Part shown: piece by piece, positions 34,410 through 42,745 of the stretch
Position numbering within the stretch: the first letter of the stretch is position 1
Layout of the letters: each line of letters starts with the position of its first letter
NCBI RefSeq assembly: GCF_042684705.1
Contig: NZ_JBHULZ010000040.1
Location: 62,001-126,000 of the forward strand
DNA: 64,000 bases
Direction of reading: 5' to 3'
Source of the DNA: Mesonia sediminis
Lineage (GTDB): Bacteria; Bacteroidota; Bacteroidia; Flavobacteriales; Flavobacteriaceae
Translations under genes and position numbers: made by a program
Notes under the pieces: model-generated
Databases searched by the model: none
What the model was told of the DNA's origin: nothing
The model's input: only the letters and a program-made list of their open reading frames with translations

Positions 34410-36314
34410 ATGACTAAGATCAAAGATTTACTAAAGAAACACTGGGGGTATTCTGCGTTTAGACCAGGACAAAAAGAGCTGATTGATGCAGTTCTTGCAG
34501 GGCAAGATAGTTTAGCACTATTACCTACAGGCGGAGGTAAATCTTTATGCTATCAATTACCAGGTATTTACCAAGAAGGTATTTGTATTGTTATTTCGCC
34601 ACTTCTGGCTTTAATGCAAGACCAAGTTGAAAGTTTAACTAAAAAAGGAATTAAAGCACTTCAACTCAAAAGCGGTATGAGCTATGACGATATAAACCGC
34701 ACGCTCGACAACTGCATTTACGGGCATTATAAGTTCTTATACCTATCGCCAGAGCGCTTACAGCAAAATCTTATTTTAGAACGAATTCAACAAATGAAGG
34801 TTTCTTTTGTTGCTGTAGACGAAGCGCACTGCATTTCTTCTTGGGGGCACGATTTTAGGCCGGCTTTTAGAAACATAATCCAACTTAGAAACTATCTGCC
34901 AGGTATATCTGTAATTGCCCTTACTGCCACGGCGACAAAAAAAGTTGAAAAGGATATTGTTGAACAGCTGGCACTTAACAAGCCGTTTATTTTTAGGCAA
35001 AGTTACGAGCGTCCCAATATTCAGTTTGTGGTTAAACCTTATGAAGACAAACGTTATTATTTGCAATGGTATTTTAAAAAGTACAAGGAATTAGGGATTA
35101 TTTACGTTAGAAACCGTAAAACTTCTTTAGAGCTAGCTCAATTTTTAAAAACACAAAATATTTCAGCGCAAGCTTTTCATGGAGGTTTACCTAGTCAAGA
35201 AAAAGAAAATATTTTAACCGATTGGCAAAAAGAAAAACTGCAAATTATTGTAGCCACTACAGCGTTTGGCATGGGGATAGATAAGGCTAATGTAAGACAT
35301 GTGATTCATTTTCATTTACCCGAATCTTTAGAAAGTTATTATCAAGAAGCCGGTCGAGCCGGAAGAGATGGACTGCCCGCTCGGGCTATAATTCTCTATA
35401 ACGATAGTGATTTTACTTTACTAAAAAATCAATTTTTGCTTCCCCTACCTAGCGTAAAAGAAATAAAACAAGTTTATAAAAAGCTAAACACCATGTTTAG
35501 TATTGCCTTTGGTGAAGGATTAAATGAAACCTATAATTTTAGTTTTTTTAATTTTTGCAAAAAATATCAATTAAACACCCAAAAAACCTACTTAGCATTA
35601 AATACCCTAGAGCGTTTAGGAATACTTACTTTTGCTGGCGAATATTCGCAAAAAACGGCACTTCAATTTTTAATTAATAGCAAACAACTTTTTACATTTC
35701 TGGAGAGGCATCGCCGTTATTCTTTTTTACTAGAAAATTTATTTAGAATTCAAGGTGGTTTTTTCGAATTTAAAAAAGAAGTACCTCTAGAGCGCCTATC
35801 AGAAAAAACCGGTTTAGATAAAGCAAAGATTATTGAACAATTACAAGAGTTGGCCAATCAAGAACTTATCGACTTAAGTCATAAAAATCAAGATACTACG
35901 CTTACCTTTTTGGTACCGCGAGAAGACGAGCGCAGCATTAACCCTTTTGCAAAATATATTCGTGCTCAAAAAGAAAATAAGGAGTTAAAAATAAAAGCAG
36001 TTGAAGACTACGTACTTTCACAGGACAATTGTTTAGTTATCCAACTTCTGCACTATTTTGATGAAAAGAAATCCAAAGCCTGCGGACAATGCAGCTGGTG
36101 TCTAAATCAAAAGAAAACAGCCCAAACAAAGGGAAATTTAAAAGAAATTAAAACTTACTTTTGCCAGGTTTTAGAACAAACACCTACCAACTTAAAAGAG
36201 CTTGTGTTAAACGCGCCTTTTAGCGAAGCAGATGCTTTATATACTTTGCGTTTAATGCATGAAAAGAAAATAATAGAAAAATCTAGTCACGATATAATCC
36301 GTTTAAAGAAATGA
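34410..36314 (+). CDS. RecQ-family ATP-dependent DNA helicase
   Basis: A 634-residue RecQ-type helicase. Motif I LLPTGGGKSLCYQ is near 38-50, the DEAH box VAVDEAHCISSWGHDF near 135-150, and motif VI QEAGRAGRDG near 313-322. The RecQ zinc-binding cysteines are kept (NCLVIQLLHYFDE...CGQCSWC near 541-569), followed by a short winged-helix region. The C-terminal HRDC domain of full-length RecQ is absent, so this is the shorter paralogue seen in Bacteroidota. It unwinds DNA 3' to 5' during repair. Overlaps fmt by 4 nt. Confidence 0.93.
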   Translation: MTKIKDLLKKHWGYSAFRPGQKELIDAVLAGQDSLALLPTGGGKSLCYQLPGIYQEGICIVISPLLALMQDQVESLTKKGIKALQLKSGMSYDDINRTLDNCIYGHYKFLYLSPERLQQNLILERIQQMKVSFVAVDEAHCISSWGHDFRPAFRNIIQLRNYLPGISVIALTATATKKVEKDIVEQLALNKPFIFRQSYERPNIQFVVKPYEDKRYYLQWYFKKYKELGIIYVRNRKTSLELAQFLKTQNISAQAFHGGLPSQEKENILTDWQKEKLQIIVATTAFGMGIDKANVRHVIHFHLPESLESYYQEAGRAGRDGLPARAIILYNDSDFTLLKNQFLLPLPSVKEIKQVYKKLNTMFSIAFGEGLNETYNFSFFNFCKKYQLNTQKTYLALNTLERLGILTFAGEYSQKTALQFLINSKQLFTFLERHRRYSFLLENLFRIQGGFFEFKKEVPLERLSEKTGLDKAKIIEQLQELANQELIDLSHKNQDTTLTFLVPREDERSINPFAKYIRAQKENKELKIKAVEDYVLSQDNCLVIQLLHYFDEKKSKACGQCSWCLNQKKTAQTKGNLKEIKTYFCQVLEQTPTNLKELVLNAPFSEADALYTLRLMHEKKIIEKSSHDIIRLKK

Positions 36315-37261
36315 AGTCACTTAGAATTGTATTTATGGGTACGCCCGATTTTGCCGTATGCATTTTAGACCGAATGATCAAAGCTAAACATCAAATTGTT
36401 GGTGTGATCACCGCACCAGACAAACCCGCGGGTAGAGGGCGAAAAATTCATCAATCGGCAGTTAAAACCTACACGCTAGAAACGAGTATTCCTATCTTAC
36501 AGCCCACCAACCTCAAGTCTGATGTTTTTTACCAAGAACTACAGGCCTTACAACCAGATGTCATTGTGGTTGTGGCTTTTAGAATGCTACCCAAACGTAT
36601 TTGGTCACTCCCACCTCTCGGCACTTTTAATTTACACGCCTCGCTTCTTCCTCAATACCGTGGTGCAGCTCCTATAAATTGGGCCATTATAAACGGAGAA
36701 ACACAAACCGGAGTAACTACCTTTTTCTTAGACGAAAAAATAGATACCGGAGCAATTCTTTTGCAAAAGAAGACCAGCATAGATCCACATGAAAGTGCAG
36801 GCGATTTACATGATCGTCTCATGCATTTGGGAGCCGAAACCGTATTGGAAACCTTAAAACTAATAGCTAAGGACAGAGCAAAACCCGTACAACAACCCAA
36901 AAGTGAAGATTTAAAAACAGCCTATAAATTTAACGCCGAAAACACAAAAATTAATTGGGAACAACCGGCTGATCAAATATATAATTTTATTCGTGGCCTC
37001 TCTCCTTTTCCTGTGGCATATACCTTTCTAAACAACGAAAATCAAGAAAAATTACGCTTAAAGATATTTGAAACCCAAAAAACCGATTTACCTTCAAATA
37101 GACCACCAGGTATTCTATTTAAAGAGAACAACAAGCTTCTAGTTAGCACTCCAACCAAATCGCTTCAAATAATTAGCTTACAATTACAAGGGAAAAGAAA
37201 GATGAGTGCGATTGATTTCCTTAACGGATTTAATTTAGATAAAGAAATAAAATTGTCTTGA
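36311..37261 (+). CDS. fmt: methionyl-tRNA formyltransferase
   Basis: A 316-residue Fmt, which formylates Met-tRNA(fMet) with 10-formyltetrahydrofolate. The catalytic triad region has FNLHASLLPQYRG (Asn and His) near 106-118 and FLDEKIDTG with the Asp near 139-147; the tRNA-binding C-terminal domain starts near 205. The N terminus MGTPDFAVCIL is typical. It is the third gene after the AAA ATPase and RecQ (4-nt overlap). A 184-nt spacer with HU control elements follows. Confidence 0.96.
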   Translation: MKSLRIVFMGTPDFAVCILDRMIKAKHQIVGVITAPDKPAGRGRKIHQSAVKTYTLETSIPILQPTNLKSDVFYQELQALQPDVIVVVAFRMLPKRIWSLPPLGTFNLHASLLPQYRGAAPINWAIINGETQTGVTTFFLDEKIDTGAILLQKKTSIDPHESAGDLHDRLMHLGAETVLETLKLIAKDRAKPVQQPKSEDLKTAYKFNAENTKINWEQPADQIYNFIRGLSPFPVAYTFLNNENQEKLRLKIFETQKTDLPSNRPPGILFKENNKLLVSTPTKSLQIISLQLQGKRKMSAIDFLNGFNLDKEIKLS

Positions 37262-37311
37262 AACCCTTAAATTTACTAAGCTTAGCAAATATTTGATATT
37301 TTCAAGTATTT

Positions 37312-37344
37312 TTATTAACAATTTACTATAGTTATTAACAATTT
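37312..37344 (+). repeat. 13-nt direct repeat upstream of the HU gene
   Basis: TTATTAACAATTT occurs at 37312-37324 and 37332-37344, exactly 20 nt apart, about 45-80 nt upstream of the HU -7 element. The spacing and position suit a regulator binding to one face of the DNA. A 10-bp palindrome CTAAGCTTAG lies at 37276-37285, and GCTTAGCAA (37280-37288) is complementary to TTGCTAAGC (37357-37365). Confidence 0.4.
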
Positions 37345-37366
37345 TATGCATTTCCCTTGCTAAGCC

Positions 37367-37397
37367 TTGCATAGAAGCGAAAAGCTATTAAATTTGT
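37367..37397 (+). promoter_or_regulatory. promoter of the HU gene
   Basis: TTG (37367-37369), 20 nt, TAAATTTG (37390-37397). Expected start near 37404, giving a leader of about 42 nt. Strong match, as expected for an abundant protein. Confidence 0.7.
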
Positions 37398-37445
37398 AAA
37401 GAATACATAATCGTTTAACCAACATTAATTTTAAAAAACAAAATT

Positions 37446-37718
37446 ATGAACAAAACAAATTTAATTGATTCTATGGCAGAAGATGCTGGAATCTCAAAAG
37501 CAGCAGCAAAGAAAGCCTTAGAATCTTTTTTAGAAAACATTGAGGGAGCTCTTAAAAAAGGAGATAGAGTTTCTCTAGTAGGTTTTGGTTCTTGGTCTGT
37601 AAGTAAAAGAGCAGCTCGTGAAGGAAGAAACCCACAAACTGGTAAAACCATTAAAATCGCTGCTAAAAATGTAGTGAAGTTTAAGGCTGGTTCTGATTTA
37701 CAGAAATCGGTTAACTAA
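37446..37718 (+). CDS. hup: HU-family DNA-binding protein
   Basis: A 90-residue HU. The N-terminal MNKTNLIDSMAEDAGISKAAAKKALESF and the DNA-binding arm ending in AREGRNPQTGKTIKIAAKN near 58-76 are characteristic. HU dimers bend DNA and shape the nucleoid. It is a single-gene unit with a strong promoter and a strong terminator. The preceding spacer is the most repeat-rich in the window. Confidence 0.97.
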   Translation: MNKTNLIDSMAEDAGISKAAAKKALESFLENIEGALKKGDRVSLVGFGSWSVSKRAAREGRNPQTGKTIKIAAKNVVKFKAGSDLQKSVN

Positions 37719-37741
37719 AATAATTAGTCGATAATTTATAC

Positions 37742-37772
37742 AAAAGACCCTTAAATTAAGGGTCTTTTTTTT
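37742..37772 (+). terminator. Rho-independent terminator of the HU gene
   Basis: Perfect 12-bp stem (37742-37753 with 37757-37768), three-nt loop, followed by a T run. Confidence 0.9.
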
Positions 37773-37817
37773 GTTTTATGGATTTATTTTAATAGCTTTA
37801 ATTAAAAATCATTCAAT

Positions 37818-38378
37818 TTGAAACACGAAAAACCCAATAAAGGCGTATTATTAATTGCAGAACCAACTATATTTGGCGATGTCACGTTTAATCGTTCTGT
37901 TGTGCTTTTAGCAGATTATACCGAGCAAGGAGCAGTAGGGTTTATTCTGAACAAAAATTTAAATTTAACACTTACCGATTTAATTCCAGATCTTAAGCAA
38001 GATTTTCCTGTTTACAACGGAGGCCCTGTTGAACAAGATAATCTTTATTTTATTCACCATATTCCCAATCTCATTCCCGATAGTATTGAAATAAGCAATG
38101 GAATCTATTGGGGGGGTAATTTTCAAGCAGTCAAAAAACTCATCAGCAATAAGCTTATTAAATCTCAAGACATAAAATTCTTTTTGGGTTATTCAGGTTG
38201 GGCAGCCAAACAATTAGAGGAAGAAATGAAAGCTAACCACTGGATTACTGTTGATCAGTATAACAAGAATGATCTTTTGGCACACAATCAAGAAAACTAC
38301 TGGAAAGAAATGCTTCAGGAATTGGGTGGTGACTATTTAATCTGGGCCAACGCACCCGAAAACCCTAACTACAATTAG
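37818..38378 (+). CDS. YqgE/AlgH family protein
   Basis: A 186-residue protein of the YqgE/AlgH (DUF179) family: KGVLLIAEPTIFGDVTFNRSV is the typical start, with GFILNK near 49, PVYNGGPVEQDNLYFIH near 65-80 and LGYSGWAAKQLEEE near 126-139. No in-frame ATG lies near the N terminus and the coding pattern begins at TTG 37818, which I take as the start. The function of the family is not settled. Its stop overlaps that of the convergent aminotransferase gene by 4 nt. Confidence 0.88.
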   Translation: MKHEKPNKGVLLIAEPTIFGDVTFNRSVVLLADYTEQGAVGFILNKNLNLTLTDLIPDLKQDFPVYNGGPVEQDNLYFIHHIPNLIPDSIEISNGIYWGGNFQAVKKLISNKLIKSQDIKFFLGYSGWAAKQLEEEMKANHWITVDQYNKNDLLAHNQENYWKEMLQELGGDYLIWANAPENPNYN

Positions 38379-39220
38379 CTTAAACGCGCTAATGCATTTA
38401 ATTTCCCGCGTAACTCATCGGCTACTACGTGTGTAAATTGTTTTTTTCTATATCCACTTATAGATTGTATTCCTTGTATGCTATTGGTTAAAAAGAGTTC
38501 GTCTGCTTTTTGCAAATTAAACGGACTTATTTTTTCTTCTTTAAGGGTATAAGTTGGTAGCTTTTTAATAATCTCAATAAGTTTTTTTCTTATAATTCCG
38601 TTCAAGCATCCTTCACTTATAGGAGGTGTTTTAATTTGATTTCCCTTCACCCAAAAAAGGTTAGCATTGGTAGCCTCGACCACCATTTTGTTTTCATTCA
38701 GTAATAAACAATTTTGATAATCATTTTCTTGAGCATAAATACTGGCTAGAATATTGATTATTTTATTAGTTGACTTTAGACTAGATAAAAGACCTGAGGT
38801 GATATAATGATCTTTAAAAAGTTCTACCCTATAATCTAAATTATTGGCAAGATAAAAGGGGTGATCTAGTTCGGTTAGCGTTATGAAGTAATCTACTTCT
38901 AAGTTTTGGGGCAAATAGTACCCTCCTGGTTTACGGCAAACAACCAATTTTACTCTAAAATTAATATGCGGATTATCTTGAGCTTCAATAGTTTTTAGAA
39001 TTTCTTCTTCTAGGAATTCGGGTGAGAAATCCATAGGAATTTCCATTCGGAGAATACGCATTGAAGCCATTAACCTAAAATAATGATCTTCCCAAAAAAC
39101 AATTTTTCCCCCAAGTACGCGTAGTGTTTCAAATACACCATCACCATATTGAAAAGCTCTATTTTGGACTAAGAAAGTTGTTTCTTTAGATTGTGTGAGT
39201 TCCCCGTTAAAATTAAGCAT
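38375..39220 (-). CDS. class IV aminotransferase, aminodeoxychorismate-lyase-like
   Basis: A 281-residue PLP enzyme of fold type IV. GDGVFETLRV near 26-35 is the family N-terminal motif; the PLP lysine is probably Lys149 in SSLKSTNKI, and EATNANLFWV (near 177-186) matches the conserved E-x-x-x-x-N-x-F segment. The pattern fits 4-amino-4-deoxychorismate lyase (PabC), which would work with PabB encoded at 54897, better than branched-chain aminotransferase, but D-amino-acid transaminase remains possible. Its promoter is interleaved with the terminator of the upstream gene. Confidence 0.85.
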   Translation of the reverse strand: MLNFNGELTQSKETTFLVQNRAFQYGDGVFETLRVLGGKIVFWEDHYFRLMASMRILRMEIPMDFSPEFLEEEILKTIEAQDNPHINFRVKLVVCRKPGGYYLPQNLEVDYFITLTELDHPFYLANNLDYRVELFKDHYITSGLLSSLKSTNKIINILASIYAQENDYQNCLLLNENKMVVEATNANLFWVKGNQIKTPPISEGCLNGIIRKKLIEIIKKLPTYTLKEEKISPFNLQKADELFLTNSIQGIQSISGYRKKQFTHVVADELRGKLNALARLS

Positions 39221-39247
39221 AAAAAAACCTTGATTGATTAATCAAGG
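39221..39247 (-). terminator. terminator of the START-like gene, abutting the next start codon
   Basis: Perfect 8-bp stem (39228-39235 with 39240-39247), four-nt loop, then seven T on the minus strand immediately before the ATG at 39220. Confidence 0.7.
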
Positions 39248-39255
39248 CAAATATA
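39248..39255 (-). promoter_or_regulatory. -7 element of the class IV aminotransferase gene
   Basis: TATATTTG directly upstream of the terminator hairpin; expected transcription start near 39241, inside the hairpin. No clear TTG at -33. Confidence 0.5.
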
Positions 39256-39271
39256 CATTTTTGGTTGCTTT

Positions 39272-39667
39272 TTAAGCCGATCCTAAAACATGTTTTAGGT
39301 CAGAAATCATATTTTCCCATAACATTTTCCCTTCGTTAATTTCATCCTCGTCGTCTTCGGCAAAATCGGTAATCATTAAAGATACGTCTTTGGTAATCTC
39401 ATCAACTTGAATACGCATCTCAAAGAAGTAAGCATCCTCGTTTTCTACATCTTCCATCCATCTCAATTTAATCCTTTCACCGCTTTTTTTACTCAATAAT
39501 TTTGCTTTCTCTTCAGAGCCTTCCCAAATAAAGGTATACACCTCGCCTCGGGAGTTCACATTATCAGCAAACCATTCGCTTAAACCAGATGGAGTTGATA
39601 TATATTGATACAATAAAGCCGGTGAAGCTTGTATTGGAAATTCCATTTCATATTTTACTTTATCCAT
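39272..39667 (-). CDS. START-like (SRPBCC) domain protein
   Basis: A 131-residue protein of the START/Bet v 1 superfamily: MDKVKYEMEFPIQASPALLYQYISTP at the N terminus, GLSEWFADNV near 28-37, then antiparallel strands (YTFIWEGSEEKAKLL, IKLRWMEDVENEDAYFFEMRI) and a long C-terminal helix (MLWENMISDLKHVLGS). Members bind hydrophobic ligands or act as Hsp90 co-factors; the ligand here is unknown. A single-gene unit ending in the terminator at 39221-39247. Confidence 0.85.
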   Translation of the reverse strand: MDKVKYEMEFPIQASPALLYQYISTPSGLSEWFADNVNSRGEVYTFIWEGSEEKAKLLSKKSGERIKLRWMEDVENEDAYFFEMRIQVDEITKDVSLMITDFAEDDEDEINEGKMLWENMISDLKHVLGSA

Positions 39668-39753
39668 AACGATTATTCTTAGTTGTGAGGCAATATATAT
39701 ATTCTTTATTAAAAAACGATGAAAAAAAGTTGCTTTTATTTTTCAAAAGATAT

Positions 39754-39783
39754 TTGGGTTATTGTAAAATAATTATATATTTG
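39754..39783 (+). promoter_or_regulatory. promoter of the tRNA-Met gene
   Basis: TTG (39754-39756), 19 nt, TATATTTG (39776-39783): an exact match to the Bacteroidota consensus. Expected start near 39790, 5 nt before the mature tRNA. Confidence 0.8.
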
Positions 39784-39794
39784 CACCCGCAAAC

Positions 39795-39868
39795 GGCGAG
39801 GTAGCTCAGTTGGTTAGAGCGTCGGATTCATAACCCGGAGGTCCCGAGTTCAAATCTCGGTCTCGCTA
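39795..39868 (+). tRNA. tRNA-Met (CAT), probably elongator
   Basis: A 74-nt tRNA through the discriminator base; no CCA is encoded. Acceptor stem 39795-39801 with 39861-39867 (G1-U72 and G7-U66 wobbles), D arm GCTC-AGTTGGTTA-GAGC, anticodon loop TTCATAA, T arm CCGAG-TTCAAAT-CTCGG. The anticodon stem has an A31-C39 mismatch. The paired G1-U72 (not the unpaired C1-A72 of initiators) and the normal D loop favour elongator Met. A lysidine-modified Ile tRNA with CAT cannot be excluded by sequence alone. Confidence 0.92.
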
Positions 39869-39877
39869 CAAAAAAAC

Positions 39878-39912
39878 AAACCTTAAGGTATATAACTTTA
39901 AGGTTTTTTTTT
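39878..39912 (+). terminator. Rho-independent terminator of tRNA-Met
   Basis: A 9-bp stem (39878-39886 with 39898-39906), 11-nt loop, then a T run. Confidence 0.75.
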
Positions 39913-39928
39913 AAACTATTTTTAAGCA

Positions 39929-39967
39929 TTAAAAAAGGAGAAACCATAATATTAGTTTCTCCTTTAT
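39929..39967 (-). terminator. Rho-independent terminator of hisS
   Basis: Perfect 11-bp stem (39934-39944 with 39955-39965), followed by T residues on the minus strand; 24 nt after the hisS stop. Confidence 0.82.
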
Positions 39968-39989
39968 AGTATTATAGTTCTACCAAAAA

Positions 39990-41363
39990 CTAAGCTTGGA
40001 GCATCTTCTTAAGTTCCTGTAGGTTTACATCGTTTTGCTCACCGGTCATCATATTCTTTAATGTAAATTGCTCCTTCTGCATCTCTTTACTACCAGCTAA
40101 CACTACAAATGGTATGGCTCTTTTATTGGCATAATTCATTTGTTTTTTCATTTTAGCCTCATCTGGGTATAATTCAGCGGCTACCCCCTTATCTCTTAAC
40201 AGTCGTATCGCTTGCATAGCGTATAAGGCTTCTTGATGTCCAAAATTTATAAAGATTACTTGAGTTTGAGCATCAGCCGTTTTTGGAAATAATTTTAATT
40301 CTTCAAGCACTAAATAAATTCGGTCTAAACCGAAAGAGATCCCTACTCCACTCATATTTTTCAATCCGAATATACCGGTAAGATCATCATAGCGACCTCC
40401 TCCTCCAATTGACCCCATTTTTACTTGAGGTGGTGCAGCAATTTCAAAAATAGCGCCCGTATAATAATTTAAACCTCGAGCCAAGGTAACATCTAGTGTT
40501 AATCTTGCTGTTTTTAAAGGCATAGCTTCGATGGCTTGCTGTATAAACTCTAGTTCTTGCAGACCTTCTAGACCGCTCTTAGATGCTGCTAAAATACCTC
40601 TTAAGCTAGCTATCTGCTCGCTAAAATCGCCTTTTAAATTAAAAATAGGTTGAATAGTATCAATCGCTTGAGCTGTGATACCTTTGGCCTTCATTTCTTC
40701 TATAACCGCCTCTTCTCCTATTTTATCTAACTTATCTAGGGCAACAGTAAAGTCAATCAGCTTATCTGACTGACCGATAATTTCGGCAAAACCCGATAAA
40801 ATTTTACGATTATTAATTTTTATTTGAACACCTTCTAATTTGAGCTGAGTAAAAACCGCATCATAAAGTTGAACAAATTCTACCTCTTGCCATAAACTCT
40901 GGCTTCCCACTACATCTGCATCGCATTGAAAAAACTCTCTAAACCTTCCTTTTTGAGGTCTATCGGCACGCCATACTGGCTGAATTTGATAGCGTTTGAA
41001 TGGAAAGTCTAGTTCATTTTGATGTTGTACCACATAGCGTGCAAATGGCACCGTTAAATCATAACGCAAAGCTTTCTCGGCAATTTTAGGCGTTATTGCC
41101 AAAGTGTTTTCAGACTTAATATCATTGGGGTTTACTTTTTTAAGAAAATCACCACTATTTAAAATTTTGAAAATAAGCCGATCGCCCTCTTCCCCATATT
41201 TTCCCATTAGGGTATCATAATTCTCAAAACTAGGTGTTTCAATGGGTTGAAATCCAAATTTTGTAAATTGGTTTTTTATAGTATTTATTATGTAGTGTCT
41301 TTTATTTACTTCTTGCGCAGAAAAATCACGCGTTCCTTTTGGTATTGAAGGTTTCTGAGCCAT
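39990..41363 (-). CDS. hisS: histidyl-tRNA synthetase
   Basis: A 457-residue class II synthetase that charges tRNA-His. Motif 1 region PKGTRDF at 8-14, motif 2 RYQIQPVWRADRPQKGRFREF near 121-141, the HisA motif LARGLNYYTGAIFEI near 298-312, and motif 3 GGGGRYDDLTG...GVGISFGLDRI near 321-346. A C-terminal anticodon-binding domain covers about 365-457. It is transcribed alone, with a TATATTTG element and a terminator. Confidence 0.97.
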   Translation of the reverse strand: MAQKPSIPKGTRDFSAQEVNKRHYIINTIKNQFTKFGFQPIETPSFENYDTLMGKYGEEGDRLIFKILNSGDFLKKVNPNDIKSENTLAITPKIAEKALRYDLTVPFARYVVQHQNELDFPFKRYQIQPVWRADRPQKGRFREFFQCDADVVGSQSLWQEVEFVQLYDAVFTQLKLEGVQIKINNRKILSGFAEIIGQSDKLIDFTVALDKLDKIGEEAVIEEMKAKGITAQAIDTIQPIFNLKGDFSEQIASLRGILAASKSGLEGLQELEFIQQAIEAMPLKTARLTLDVTLARGLNYYTGAIFEIAAPPQVKMGSIGGGGRYDDLTGIFGLKNMSGVGISFGLDRIYLVLEELKLFPKTADAQTQVIFINFGHQEALYAMQAIRLLRDKGVAAELYPDEAKMKKQMNYANKRAIPFVVLAGSKEMQKEQFTLKNMMTGEQNDVNLQELKKMLQA

Positions 41364-41380
41364 AGTTTTCTTTTAGAGTC

Positions 41381-41388
41381 CAAATATA
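41381..41388 (-). promoter_or_regulatory. -7 element of hisS
   Basis: TATATTTG on the minus strand, 17 nt before the ATG at 41363; expected start near 41374. No clear TTG at -33. Confidence 0.5.
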
Positions 41389-41462
41389 CTGAAACAAATC
41401 AGAAAAAATAAGTAACTTTTTGTACTTTCACTCGTCTTATAAACAACAATTAAAACGCACCT

Positions 41463-42704
41463 ATGTTTGGTTTATTTCGAGAAAATGTAAGAATTGCATT
41501 AGATAGCATAAGAACACAACTTTTAAGAACAATTTTAACCGTTCTTATTATTGCCATAGGAATAACGGCATTAGTTGGTATTTTAAGCGCTGTTAATGCT
41601 TTAGAAAACACAATTACCAGCGATTTCACCTCAATGGGTGCCAACACATTTAATCTTCAACGATATAATTTTAGTGTACAAACTCGCGGACGTGGAGAAC
41701 GCAACAAAATTAACCCTATTATTTCTTACCGTAATGCAGTAGATTTTAAAGAAAATTTTGAGTTCCCAAATGCTACTACCAGTATATCTTTTACTGGCAC
41801 CAGCCAAGCTGAAGTAAAGTATAAACAAGATAAAACAGATCCAGAGGTGCGCGTAATTGGCGTTAATGAGCACTTTCTAGGCAATAGTTGTTTGCAATTG
41901 GAGGAAGGGCGTGATTTTTCTTTTTTTGATATAGAAAACAATTCTAATGTGTGTATTGTAGGTGCCGATTTTAAAAAAGGTTTATTCAAAAACAGTGATC
42001 CTCTTCAAAAAACCATAAGTATTAGAGGTGCCAAATTTAAAATAATAGGAGTTTTAGAAGGCAAGGGGTCAACATTTGGAAATAACGAAGACTTAAGGGT
42101 ACTTATTCCTCTTCAAAAGGCCCGAAGTATGTTCACTAGTATCCAACCCAATTACAACATCAGTATAAAAGTAGCCGATAAAAATTTTTTAGAGGGTGCG
42201 CAAGACGAGGCAGTTATCACATTTAGAAAGATTAGAAAACTCAATCCTAAAGAAGAAAATAATTTTGGAATTGAACGCAGCGATAGTTTGCTTAATGAAA
42301 TTTATAAAATAACTGGTGTCTTAGATTTTGCCGCTTGGATCATTTCGATTATAACTATTCTGGGATCCTCTATTGCTTTAATGAATATTATGTTGGTATC
42401 AGTAACCGAACGCACACGAGAAATAGGAGTTAGAAAAGCGCTTGGCGCAAAAAGGAACACTATAGCACTGCAGTTTTTTAGCGAAACAATAATTATTGGT
42501 CAGCTGGGAGGCATCATAGGTATTTTTCTAGGTATGCTTATTGGTTTTGCGGTAGCTCAAAGTTTTGACTTTCAATTTAGCATCCCCTGGGTGGCCATCA
42601 TTTGGGCAACGGTTATTTCTCTATTAATTGCCATTATATCTGGTTCTTATCCCGCTATTAAAGCCGCTAAACAAGATCCAATAGAGTCATTGAGGTATGA
42701 ATAA
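41463..42704 (+). CDS. MacB/FtsX-type ABC transporter permease
   Basis: A 413-residue inner-membrane protein. The first helix (about 20-42, LLRTILTVLIIAIGITALVGI) precedes a large periplasmic MacB core domain (about 43-280), then three helices near 285-310, 340-365 and 375-398, with the FtsX motif SVTERTREIGVRKALGAKR joining helices 2 and 3. It ends PAIKAAKQDPIESLRYE, as usual in this family. Such permeases export lipoproteins, peptides or small molecules with a separate ATPase; none is adjacent. No clear promoter. Convergent with the gene at 42746. Confidence 0.92.
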   Translation: MFGLFRENVRIALDSIRTQLLRTILTVLIIAIGITALVGILSAVNALENTITSDFTSMGANTFNLQRYNFSVQTRGRGERNKINPIISYRNAVDFKENFEFPNATTSISFTGTSQAEVKYKQDKTDPEVRVIGVNEHFLGNSCLQLEEGRDFSFFDIENNSNVCIVGADFKKGLFKNSDPLQKTISIRGAKFKIIGVLEGKGSTFGNNEDLRVLIPLQKARSMFTSIQPNYNISIKVADKNFLEGAQDEAVITFRKIRKLNPKEENNFGIERSDSLLNEIYKITGVLDFAAWIISIITILGSSIALMNIMLVSVTERTREIGVRKALGAKRNTIALQFFSETIIIGQLGGIIGIFLGMLIGFAVAQSFDFQFSIPWVAIIWATVISLLIAIISGSYPAIKAAKQDPIESLRYE

Positions 42705-42745
42705 AGCGGTTTGATGCCTCATCATACCTTCAAATATTATTAACT

